A DNA stretch of 6,204 nt from positions 1,461 to 7,664 of the forward strand of contig DBQL01000202.1 of the NCBI GenBank assembly GCA_002305235.1, given 5' to 3'. The notes under the pieces are model-generated. The model did no database searches. It was given only the letters and a program-made list of their open reading frames with translations, and was not told the origin of the DNA. Numbering within the stretch: the stretch's first letter is position 1; the number at the start of each line of letters is the position of its first letter. The translations under genes were made by a program, and so were the position numbers. Shown here in pieces: positions 1 to 5,666 of the stretch. Origin of the DNA: Prevotella sp. UBA1395 (GTDB lineage Bacteria > Bacteroidota > Bacteroidia > Bacteroidales > Bacteroidaceae).

Positions 1-478
1 TGTCTGACGGGATGACGGGTCGGTTTGTCCATATCGTTGCCAACGGGTCGCTGTTGGTGCGTAGCGTGATACCACCCTCGCGACGCAGGTCTGCCATGAG
101 CGATTCCACGTTTTGCGTGGCGCAGACCATGCCGTCAATACCCACTTCACCGCCGTTTTTCTCGCGCAGTTCCTGTCCTATCCACTGCGCTATGGTGGGC
201 GTACCCTCCATCTTGAGCCTCATCAGCCTGAACTCCGTGCCCTTGAGCCGGTCGGCGGCAGCCAAGAAATAGCGACTGTCGGTCCATAGGGCCGCACCGG
301 TCATCGTCACCACCGCCGTACCGGCAGACCCGTTGAACCCGCTGACCCACTCCCTACCCTTCCATCTTTCGGGCGTATATTCACTGTTGTGGGGGTCGGT
401 ACTGGGAAAGATGAAAGCGTCGAGATGCTCGCGCGACATCCATTCCCTCAATTCTTCTATTCTGTGTGTGATATCCAT
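1..478 (-). CDS. Xaa-Pro aminopeptidase (aminopeptidase P, M24B family), N-terminal fragment
   Basis: Cut by the left window edge: 159 codons plus one base are visible, starting at the ATG read at 478-476. Aminopeptidase P removes an N-terminal residue preceding proline and is normally a cytoplasmic di-metal enzyme in peptide turnover. The visible part is the first creatinase-like N-terminal domain. Its diagnostic stretch includes STDPHNSEY (residues 26-34), VSGFNGSAGTAVV (45-57) and LWTDSRYF (64-71), then DPLATIWTNRP (144-154) at the expected end of that domain. This is the pattern of the long three-domain XPNPEP1-like form, usually about 600 residues. The metal-binding catalytic domain lies outside the window. 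No signal peptide is seen. The start is supported by a Bacteroidetes-type promoter just upstream and a weak AAGG purine stretch before the ATG. It is divergent from mdh. Family is confident; substrate preference is inferred from the family. Confidence 0.93.
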   Translation of the reverse strand, partial: MDITHRIEELREWMSREHLDAFIFPSTDPHNSEYTPERWKGREWVSGFNGSAGTAVVTMTGAALWTDSRYFLAAADRLKGTEFRLMRLKMEGTPTIAQWIGQELREKNGGEVGIDGMVCATQNVESLMADLRREGGITLRTNSDPLATIWTNRPVIPSD

Positions 479-506
479 TGCCTTAGTTTTTGTAAATCAT
501 ACATGA

Positions 507-538
507 CAAAGATAGGTATTTTAAGAATAAACAACAAA
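507..538 (-). promoter_or_regulatory. Predicted promoter of the aminopeptidase gene
   Basis: On the minus strand TTTG (538-535) is followed by a 20-bp spacer and TATCTTTG (514-507). This matches the Bacteroidetes sigma-ABfr consensus of TTTG, 19-21 bp and TAnnTTTG. Transcription would start near 500, giving a leader of only about 20-25 nt before the ATG at 478. Inferred from sequence only. Confidence 0.72.
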
Positions 539-553
539 ATAAAAATGAATGAA

Positions 554-586
554 TTGTCACATTCAGTATTATTTTTAGTAACTTTG
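554..586 (+). promoter_or_regulatory. Predicted promoter of mdh
   Basis: TAACTTTG at 579-586 fits the Bacteroidetes -7 element TAnnTTTG. The best -33 candidate is TTG at 554-556, with a 22-bp spacer that is slightly long. The predicted start is near 592, giving a leader of roughly 80 nt. The -33 elements of this promoter and the divergent aminopeptidase promoter are only about 15 bp apart, so one bound regulator could affect both. A 6-bp inverted repeat (TGAATG 546-551, CATTCA 560-565) surrounds the -33 element but is too short to call an operator. Confidence 0.62.
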
Positions 587-604
587 CATTCATACAAACG
601 GGAT

Positions 605-626
605 GTGGCAAGATGCCTTTTGCCAC
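605..626 (+). other. Hairpin in the predicted mdh 5' leader
   Basis: GTGGCAA (605-611) and TTGCCAC (620-626) form a perfect 7-bp stem around an 8-nt loop, about 48 nt before the mdh ATG. It sits within the predicted untranslated leader. It is not followed by a T-run, so it does not look like a terminator. It may stabilise the mRNA or bind a regulator; no function is shown. Confidence 0.5.
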
Positions 627-673
627 GGCAACAAAAGCATATTCGTATAATTAACACATAAATTACAGTAGTT

Positions 674-1666
674 ATGAGCTTTTTAACAAACGAAAAACTG
701 GTCATCGTCGGTGCCGGCGGTATGATTGGTTCAAACATGGCGCAGACTGTTCTGACGCTGGGTCTTACTCCTAATGTTTGTCTGTACGACATCTTCGAGC
801 CGGGTCTCCACGGTGTAGCCGATGAGATTGCCCAGTGTGGTTTCCCCGGTGCCAATGTGACATGGACCACCAATCCCGAAGAGGCCTTCACCGGTGCTAA
901 ATACATCGTCTCCTCGGGTGGTGCTCCCCGCAAGGAGGGTATGACCCGCGAGGACCTGCTCAAAGGCAACTGCCAGATCGCTGCAGAGTTTGGCGACTTC
1001 ATCAAGAAGTACTGCCCCGACGTGAAGCACGTGGTGGTGATCTTCAATCCGGCCGATGTCACAGCTCTCACAGCCCTCATCCACTCCGGCTTGAAGCCCA
1101 ACCAGCTCACCTCTCTGGCCGCTCTCGACTCCACACGTCTGCAGCAGGCACTCGCCCTTGAGTTCGGCGTGCAGCAGGACAAGGTGACCGGTGCTCACAC
1201 ATACGGTGGTCACGGCGAGCAGATGGCTGTCTTCGCCTCCAAGGTGAAGATCGACGGCAAGCCTCTTTCAGAGATGGGTCTGTCTGCCGAGAAGTGGGAA
1301 GAGATCAAGCACAACACCATTCAGGGTGGCTCACGCATCATCAAGCTCCGTGGTCGCAGCTCGTTCCAGAGCCCTGCCTACAATGCCGTGAAGATGATCG
1401 AGGCTGCTATGGGTGGCGAGAAGTTCACGCTCCCCGCAGGCTGCTACGTGAACGACGAGGCGCTTGGCTTCAAGAACGTGATGATGGCCATGCCTACAAC
1501 CATCGATGCCGACGGTGTACACTATGTGGCTCCGCAGGGTACCGACGAGGAAATGGCAGCCCTTCAGGCTTCTTACGAACACCTCTGCAAGATGCGCGAT
1601 GAGATCGTTGGTCTCGATATCGTGCCCGCCGTGGAGGACTGGAAGAAATACAACGCCAACCTGTAA
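674..1666 (+). CDS. mdh: Malate dehydrogenase (NAD-dependent)
   Basis: Catalyses reversible malate/oxaloacetate interconversion in the cytoplasm; in anaerobic Bacteroidales it works in the reductive branch from oxaloacetate toward fumarate and succinate. The protein has 330 residues, a normal length for the family. An N-terminal Rossmann fold shows GAGGMIG (13-19), with Asp39 at the end of the second strand, favouring NAD over NADP. The substrate loop APRKEGMTRED has Arg86 and Arg92. LDSTR supplies Asp152 and Arg155, and GGHGE supplies the catalytic His180. Two arginines in the mobile loop are the malate dehydrogenase signature; lactate dehydrogenases have Gln at the first position. The start at 674 is preceded by an A/T-rich leader with no clear Shine-Dalgarno sequence, as is usual in this phylum. 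The gene is monocistronic: it has its own promoter and a strong terminator 19 bp after the stop, facing a convergent neighbour. Confidence 0.97.
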   Translation: MSFLTNEKLVIVGAGGMIGSNMAQTVLTLGLTPNVCLYDIFEPGLHGVADEIAQCGFPGANVTWTTNPEEAFTGAKYIVSSGGAPRKEGMTREDLLKGNCQIAAEFGDFIKKYCPDVKHVVVIFNPADVTALTALIHSGLKPNQLTSLAALDSTRLQQALALEFGVQQDKVTGAHTYGGHGEQMAVFASKVKIDGKPLSEMGLSAEKWEEIKHNTIQGGSRIIKLRGRSSFQSPAYNAVKMIEAAMGGEKFTLPAGCYVNDEALGFKNVMMAMPTTIDADGVHYVAPQGTDEEMAALQASYEHLCKMRDEIVGLDIVPAVEDWKKYNANL

Positions 1667-1685
1667 GATTGAACTATCGACATGC

Positions 1686-1719
1686 AAACGGCCGGCAGGA
1701 TAATCCTGTCGGCCGTTTT
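1686..1719 (+). terminator. Rho-independent terminator of mdh, possibly bidirectional
   Basis: Arms 1686-1700 and 1704-1718 form a 15-bp stem with a single G-U wobble (1695/1709) and a tight 3-nt loop. The core is CGGCCGG opposite TCGGCCG. On the plus strand the stem runs into TTTT (1716-1719), and the paired AAA on the 5' side is typical of terminators. It starts 19 bp after the mdh stop. On the minus strand the tail is only TTTG, so termination of the convergent fusion gene here is plausible but weaker. I see no better minus-strand terminator between 1720 and 1838. Confidence 0.88.
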
Positions 1720-1838
1720 CCGTATGTCCGAGACGGGTCTTTGACGTTCCCGCCCATATTATCCCATATACGCCAAAGGCAATACCAAGGCTCATTGCGA
1801 ACATGTCGGGTCTTGATATCCCTATGCGCTTCAAGCGT

Positions 1839-4268
1839 TCAGATAAACAAATTGACGTTGGCCTGCTCGGCACGCTCCATGTAAGTGGCCACACCGCCAA
1901 TCGTTACCCCATCGAGCAGCTCGTCCTTGCTGATGCCCATCATGTCCATAGACATCTGGCAGGCAATGAATTCCACGCCGTTGTCGAGCGCCTGTTGGCG
2001 CAAAGACTCCAGCGAGTCGATATTCTTCCGTCTCATGATGTAACGCATCATGCGGTCGCCCAAGCCCATCATGCTCATCTGCGAGAGTTTCAAACGGCGC
2101 GAGTCAGAGGGCAACATCATGGAGAACATGCGTCCGAAGAGGTCTTTTTTCACGGCCGGCTTCTGCTCTTTCTTGATGACATTGAGTCCCCAAAAGGTGA
2201 AAAATATCGACACCTTCTTTCCGGTGGCCGCCGCTCCGTTGGCCAATACAAAGGTGGCCAGCGCGCGGTCGAGGTCGTCGCTGAACATGATCAGTGTCTT
2301 GTTGCCCGGCAATGCCGGTGCGGCAACGGTCGACCGGGGTGCACCCGAGCCTTTCTCGATGACCACGGTGTGGTATCCTCCTTCCGACTTCACGCTCACC
2401 ACACGATTGCCCGTGCTGCCACACCATGCCTGTGCGTCACGCGGAAAACCGGCGTCGGTGGCTTTCACCTCCACGCAAGCGCCCGCCTGCATGCCGTCGA
2501 TGGCCTTCTTCAGTTTCATGATAGGCCCCGGGCACTGCAGTCCGCAAGCGTCGATCTTAAGCGTTTCCATCACTTCCGCATCCTGACACACACAGTTCAC
2601 CGGCTCCAACCTCACGTTGATGACGGGCTGTGTGGCCGTGGAATAGGTTTTGTAACCACCCGAAAGGTTGCGCACATCCTTATACCCTCGCCCCATAAGT
2701 ATGCGTTGGGCCAAGTATCCTCGCAAGCCCACGGCACAGAAAATCACGACGCGACGGTCCAAGGGTACTTCTGAGATGCGGTCTCTCAAATCGTCCAACG
2801 GGATGTTGACCGCACCCGGAATGGTGCCCAGTCCATATTCCTCGGGACTGCGAACGTCCAAGAGGAACACATCCTTGGGGTCCATTTCCCGCACCTCACG
2901 CCAGTAGACCACCGGCATTGCGCCACTGATGATGTTGCTTGCGGCATACCCCGCGATGGCGATGGGGTCCTTGGCCGAGGAGAACGGCGGTGCGTAGGCA
3001 TGCTCCACCTTCATCAGATCGTAGACTGTTCCGCCCCGCTTGATCAGCAACGCGATTTGGTCGATGCGCTTGTCTACGCCGTCTACTCCCACGGCCTGTG
3101 CCCCATAGATTCGTCCTGACACCGGCTCGAAGGTGAGTTTCAGGGTGAGTTGGAACGCGCCGGGATAGTAACCGGCATGCGATGACGACACCGTGGTGCT
3201 ACTGCGATAGTCCATCCCCAACTGCCGCAGGCGCTTGGCGGGCAGTCCGGTGGCCCCGACGGTAATATCGAATACCTTGGCTATCGACGTGCCTATGGCG
3301 CCCTCATACTCCGATTGATTGCCAAACACCATATTATCGGCCACGATTCGGCCCTGCCTGTTGGCCGGATTGGCCAGTAGATTGAGCCACGGCTGTCCGG
3401 TAATCGGATGCGCAAACTCGATGGCATCGCCCACGGCATAGACGTCTTGGGCCGATGTTTCCAAGTAACTGTTGACCTTGATGCCCCGCTCTCCGATCTC
3501 AATGCCGGCCTCGACAGCCAACCGTGTCTCCGGCCTTACGCCGACAGACATCAACACCAAGTCGGCATCAAGGGTCTCTCCCGAGCCGAAGAATACGCGC
3601 AGTCGGCCGTCGACCCGCTCGAAACGCTCAACGCTATGCCCGAGATACAGTGCCACGCCCTTATCCATGAGATGCCGGTGCACGTGCGAGGCGATAGAGA
3701 AATCGACCGGTGCCATGACCTGATCGGCCATCTCCACGATAGAGACATGTGCCCCTGCCTGATGCAAGTTCTCAGCCATCTCAAGCCCGATGAATCCTCC
3801 GCCCACCACCACGGCCTCGCCAACCGGGTGTGCGGAGAGATATTGCTTGATGTGGTCGGTGTCGTCGACATTGCGCAAGGTAAAAATTCCGTCAAGGTCT
3901 ATGCCGGGCAACGGCGGTCTCACGGGCGACGACCCGGGCGAGAGCAGCAGCCGGTCATAGCTCTCCACATACTCCGACCCATCGCCACGGCGCACCGATA
4001 CGGTCTTCTTGGTGGTATCGATGGCCGTTACCTCGTTCTCCACCCGCACATCGATATTGAACCGTCGGCCGAACGATTGCGGTGTCTGCACAAAGAGTTT
4101 GTCACGGTCTTGGATGGTACCACCTATATAATATGGTAATCCACAGTTGGCGTAGGAGATGTATTTTCCCTTCTCCAACAGGATGATCTCTGCCATTTCA
4201 TCGGCCCGTCTGATTCTCGCCGCAGCCGTGGCACCTCCCGCCACGCCGCCAATAATTACATGTTTCAT
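1839..4268 (-). CDS. CoA-disulfide reductase / rhodanese / TusA / DsrE2-like fusion protein
   Basis: A cytoplasmic FAD flavoprotein of 809 residues, likely reducing CoA disulfide, CoA persulfide or polysulfide with NAD(P)H and passing sulfane sulfur along attached carrier domains. Domains in order: FAD/NAD(P) disulfide oxidoreductase, about 1-445, with FAD-binding GGVAGGA (7-13), the single redox cysteine Cys42 in SYANCGLPYY, nucleotide-binding GGGFIGLEMAENL (156-168), a second FAD motif ending YAVGDA (277-282) and dimerisation-domain AYAPPFSSAKDP (424-435). Rhodanese, about 450-550, has DVRSPEEY (471-478) and active loop CAVGLR with Cys511. TusA, about 567-637, has CGLQCPGP with Cys575 and Cys579; Met567 is where a free-standing TusA would begin. 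DsrE2-like domain, about 655-809, has Cys770 in ACQMSMDMMG. A CxC pair (559, 561) lies in the rhodanese-TusA linker. The one-cysteine active site separates it from CxxxxC glutathione-reductase relatives. The exact substrate (CoA disulfide or persulfide) is not decided by sequence. It has its own promoter and faces mdh convergently. Confidence 0.95.
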   Translation of the reverse strand: MKHVIIGGVAGGATAAARIRRADEMAEIILLEKGKYISYANCGLPYYIGGTIQDRDKLFVQTPQSFGRRFNIDVRVENEVTAIDTTKKTVSVRRGDGSEYVESYDRLLLSPGSSPVRPPLPGIDLDGIFTLRNVDDTDHIKQYLSAHPVGEAVVVGGGFIGLEMAENLHQAGAHVSIVEMADQVMAPVDFSIASHVHRHLMDKGVALYLGHSVERFERVDGRLRVFFGSGETLDADLVLMSVGVRPETRLAVEAGIEIGERGIKVNSYLETSAQDVYAVGDAIEFAHPITGQPWLNLLANPANRQGRIVADNMVFGNQSEYEGAIGTSIAKVFDITVGATGLPAKRLRQLGMDYRSSTTVSSSHAGYYPGAFQLTLKLTFEPVSGRIYGAQAVGVDGVDKRIDQIALLIKRGGTVYDLMKVEHAYAPPFSSAKDPIAIAGYAASNIISGAMPVVYWREVREMDPKDVFLLDVRSPEEYGLGTIPGAVNIPLDDLRDRISEVPLDRRVVIFCAVGLRGYLAQRILMGRGYKDVRNLSGGYKTYSTATQPVINVRLEPVNCVCQDAEVMETLKIDACGLQCPGPIMKLKKAIDGMQAGACVEVKATDAGFPRDAQAWCGSTGNRVVSVKSEGGYHTVVIEKGSGAPRSTVAAPALPGNKTLIMFSDDLDRALATFVLANGAAATGKKVSIFFTFWGLNVIKKEQKPAVKKDLFGRMFSMMLPSDSRRLKLSQMSMMGLGDRMMRYIMRRKNIDSLESLRQQALDNGVEFIACQMSMDMMGISKDELLDGVTIGGVATYMERAEQANVNLFI

Positions 4269-4294
4269 GCTTTATATTTTGTTTAATAATAGAC

Positions 4295-4329
4295 ATTTGC
4301 ATCGTTTTCCACAGGAAAACGATGCAAAT
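4295..4329. promoter_or_regulatory. Perfect inverted repeat overlapping the fusion-gene promoter (candidate operator)
   Basis: Arms 4295-4310 and 4314-4329 are perfect complements over 16 bp with a 3-bp centre (ACA); each arm reads ATTTGCATCGTTTTCC outward to inward. Its right end overlaps the predicted minus-strand -7 element (4332-4325), and the predicted transcription start falls inside the repeat. The initiating RNA would therefore lack part of one arm, which favours a DNA-binding repressor site over an RNA hairpin. No T-run follows, so it is not an obvious terminator. The regulator is unknown. Confidence 0.75.
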
Positions 4330-4355
4330 ATAGGCACTTTTCCTCAAGCCTCCAA
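4325..4355 (-). promoter_or_regulatory. Predicted promoter of the CoA-disulfide reductase fusion gene
   Basis: On the minus strand TTG (4355-4353) precedes a 20-bp spacer and TATATTTG (4332-4325), matching TTTG, about 20 bp, TAnnTTTG of Bacteroidetes sigma-ABfr promoters. Transcription would begin near 4318-4322, giving a leader of about 50 nt. The leader next to the ATG at 4268 is A/T-rich without a clear Shine-Dalgarno sequence. Confidence 0.7.
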
Positions 4356-4436
4356 TTTTCCAAAAGAAAATAAATGAAATGACAAGCATTTTTAACAACT
4401 ATCAACGATTGGTGCCCTCATGTCATGAAGAAACCA

Positions 4437-4490
4437 CCGACACGGGCCGACACCCAACCGACAGGAATCTGTCGATGTTGGCGACAACAT
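4437..4490. repeat. Helically phased CGACA cluster and two abutting small hairpins
   Basis: CCGACAC occurs at 4437-4443 and 4447-4453, and CCGACA at 4458-4463. A reversed core TGTCG at 4470-4474 and another CGACA at 4482-4486 follow, so the cores start 10, 11, 11 and 12 bp apart. The last part also folds into two perfect 6-bp stems that touch: 4459-4464 with 4469-4474 (loop GAAT), and 4475-4480 with 4485-4490 (loop GCGA, a GNRA-type tetraloop). It lies midway between the two divergent promoters, roughly 80 bp from each -33 element. Regulatory role is inference. Confidence 0.4.
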
Positions 4491-4563
4491 GTACCGCGAG
4501 AAACATAAAAAAAACATGAACACGCTAAAAAGTATAAAAATTACAGATTATATAACCAAATTC

Positions 4564-4594
4564 TTGGATAACACGGCTTTTGGCACTATCTTTG
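4564..4594 (+). promoter_or_regulatory. Predicted promoter of the DUF3737 gene
   Basis: TTG (4564-4566), a 20-bp spacer and TATCTTTG (4587-4594) match the Bacteroidetes consensus well. The start would be near 4600, giving an unusually long leader of about 200 nt before the ATG at 4803. I find no second TAnnTTTG element between 4803 and 5743, so this promoter probably also serves the downstream C-S lyase gene. Confidence 0.7.
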
Positions 4595-4615
4595 CCCACT
4601 CTTTATCAAATCAAG

Positions 4616-4649
4616 CTCGGTTTCAGGCGGATAACCACCGCAAACCGAG
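4616..4649 (+). other. Structured element near the start of the DUF3737 leader
   Basis: CTCGGTTT (4616-4623) pairs perfectly with AAACCGAG (4642-4649). Inside, GGCGG (4626-4630) faces CCACC (4635-4639) with one C-A mismatch and an ATAA loop, giving a two-part stem with a small internal loop. It starts about 15 nt after the predicted transcription start. It does not match a riboswitch consensus I can recognise. Role unknown. Confidence 0.45.
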
Positions 4650-4687
4650 AGCCAACCAACAATCATACCATCGCAAAACGAGAGACA

Positions 4688-4741
4688 GCCGCTACCCGCA
4701 AGCAGCAACCGCCCCTGACATCGTGTGGAGGCCTGCAGGGG
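4688..4741 (+). repeat. Leader repeat, copy 1 (upstream of DUF3737 gene)
   Basis: Three blocks in order: GCCGCTACCC (4688-4697), GCCCCTG (4711-4717), and AGGCCTGC (4729-4736) followed by A and GGGG (4738-4741). The same blocks recur in the same order and orientation at 5667-5707. Here GCCCCTG (4711-4717) also pairs with CAGGGGC (4736-4742) to make a 7-bp stem with an 18-nt loop. The copy ends 61 nt before the DUF3737 start codon. Confidence 0.6.
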
Positions 4742-4802
4742 CTGACAATATATATTAATAGGTATTAAGCAACCAGTCGCAGGATCGACCGGAAGATTTA
4801 AA

Positions 4803-5648
4803 ATGGAAACAATAAGTAACAAGAAATTCGGAGGCGAACGCCCCCTTTTCGGCATCAAGAATGTCGCACTCGATAACATTGAGATCGAAGACGGCGAGTC
4901 CGGAATCAAATGTTGTGAGAACATCACTTGCGACGACTCACGCTTCTACGGCAAATACCCATGGTGGCATGTAGACCACAGCGTCATCACCAATTGCTAT
5001 TTCGCGCCCGCGAGCCGCTCGGCGATATGGTATAGCAACAACATGGTGATGAAAGACAGCGTGATAGACGGTCCGAAATTCTTTAGGGAGATGGACGGGC
5101 TGACGCTTGAGAACGTCAAGATCAACGATGCCGACGAGACGTTCTGGAAGGTGAAAAACCTGAAAATCAGCAATGTCGAGTTGCACGACGGCACCTATCC
5201 CTTCATGTTCTGTGAGAATGTGTATGTGGACGGACTGACGACCGACTCGAAATACGTGTTCCAATACTGCCGTAACGTGGAGGTTCACCACGCCAAGATC
5301 ACCACCAAGGACTCGTTTTGGGAGTGTGACAACGTGACGGTTTACGACTCGGAGCTGAGCGGCGAGTATCTCGCGTGGCACTCTGCCAACGTCACTCTCG
5401 TGAGATGCCATATCACGGGCGAGCAGCCTCTGTGCTACATGGACCACGTCACACTCATCGATTGCACCTTCGATGAGGCCTGCGACCGCGCCTTTGAAGA
5501 CTGTACCAACATCGACGCGCAAATCATTGGTGGCATCACCAATATCAAAAACCCCATCTCGGGCAAGATCGTGGCCGACAAGATTGGCTCGGTGACCTAC
5601 AACGAATTTGCCAAAGGGCACGACTGCACCATCACCGAGCGGCAATAA
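4803..5648 (+). CDS. DUF3737 family beta-solenoid protein
   Basis: A 281-residue protein of unknown function; I recognise it as DUF3737 from the opening ERPLFG region, the KYPWWHVDHS and AIWYS segments, the repeated W-x-C/S-x-N-V-T-V units and the closing NPISGKI (250-256). The sequence is repetitive: an N-V/L/I/M-like position recurs at residues 20, 40, 60, 80, 99, 119, 139, 158, 177, 196, 215 and 236, so about twelve turns of 19-21 residues. This fits one continuous right-handed beta-helix-like fold. It has 13 cysteines (about 4.6 percent), no signal peptide and no membrane segment, so it is probably cytoplasmic. Start: ATG at 4803 with GGAAG (4791-4795) 7 nt before it. The gene follows a long structured leader and is 95 bp upstream of a PatB/MalY-type lyase gene, probably in one transcript. 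Substrate and activity cannot be read from sequence; a scaffold or small-molecule-binding role would be guesswork. Confidence 0.9.
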   Translation: METISNKKFGGERPLFGIKNVALDNIEIEDGESGIKCCENITCDDSRFYGKYPWWHVDHSVITNCYFAPASRSAIWYSNNMVMKDSVIDGPKFFREMDGLTLENVKINDADETFWKVKNLKISNVELHDGTYPFMFCENVYVDGLTTDSKYVFQYCRNVEVHHAKITTKDSFWECDNVTVYDSELSGEYLAWHSANVTLVRCHITGEQPLCYMDHVTLIDCTFDEACDRAFEDCTNIDAQIIGGITNIKNPISGKIVADKIGSVTYNEFAKGHDCTITERQ

Positions 5649-5666
5649 GCCGGGTATGACCGCGCT

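Noticed and set aside
457..1182. Minus-strand ORF of 241 codons
   Set aside because: Overlaps conserved mdh coding sequence and continues through A/T-rich promoter DNA; its translation has no domain-like character.
1720..1838. Possible separate minus-strand terminator for the fusion gene
   Set aside because: Only a 5-bp GCAAT/ATTGC stem with a 10-nt loop and no T-run was found. The stronger hairpin at 1686-1718 is the better candidate.
1803..2774. Plus-strand ORF of 323 codons
   Set aside because: It lies antisense to the C-terminal part of the fusion protein, which has clear TusA and DsrE2 motifs there. Its translation is rich in His and Arg with no recognisable domain, as expected for a shadow frame.
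3408..4139. Plus-strand ORF of 243 codons
   Set aside because: Antisense shadow of the flavoprotein domain; no family features.
4418..4428. 11-bp palindrome TCATG-T-CATGA
   Set aside because: Arms of only 5 bp; too short to separate from chance and not positioned at a promoter element.
4600..4680. Passing resemblance to the start of a SAM-I riboswitch (CTTTATCAA followed by G-rich and AACC segments)
   Set aside because: The ordered SAM-I core (ATCAAGAG, GGAGGGA, GGCCC, GAAACC, GGCAACC) and the closing strand of the P1 stem cannot be matched.
4489..4758. Plus-strand ORF of 89 codons in the intergenic region
   Set aside because: It begins upstream of the predicted promoter, runs through the structured leader, has low-complexity Lys/Arg/Asn composition and no convincing ribosome binding site. 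Likely chance.
4938..5645. Minus-strand ORF of 235 codons
   Set aside because: Antisense to the DUF3737 gene; Val/His-rich shadow translation.
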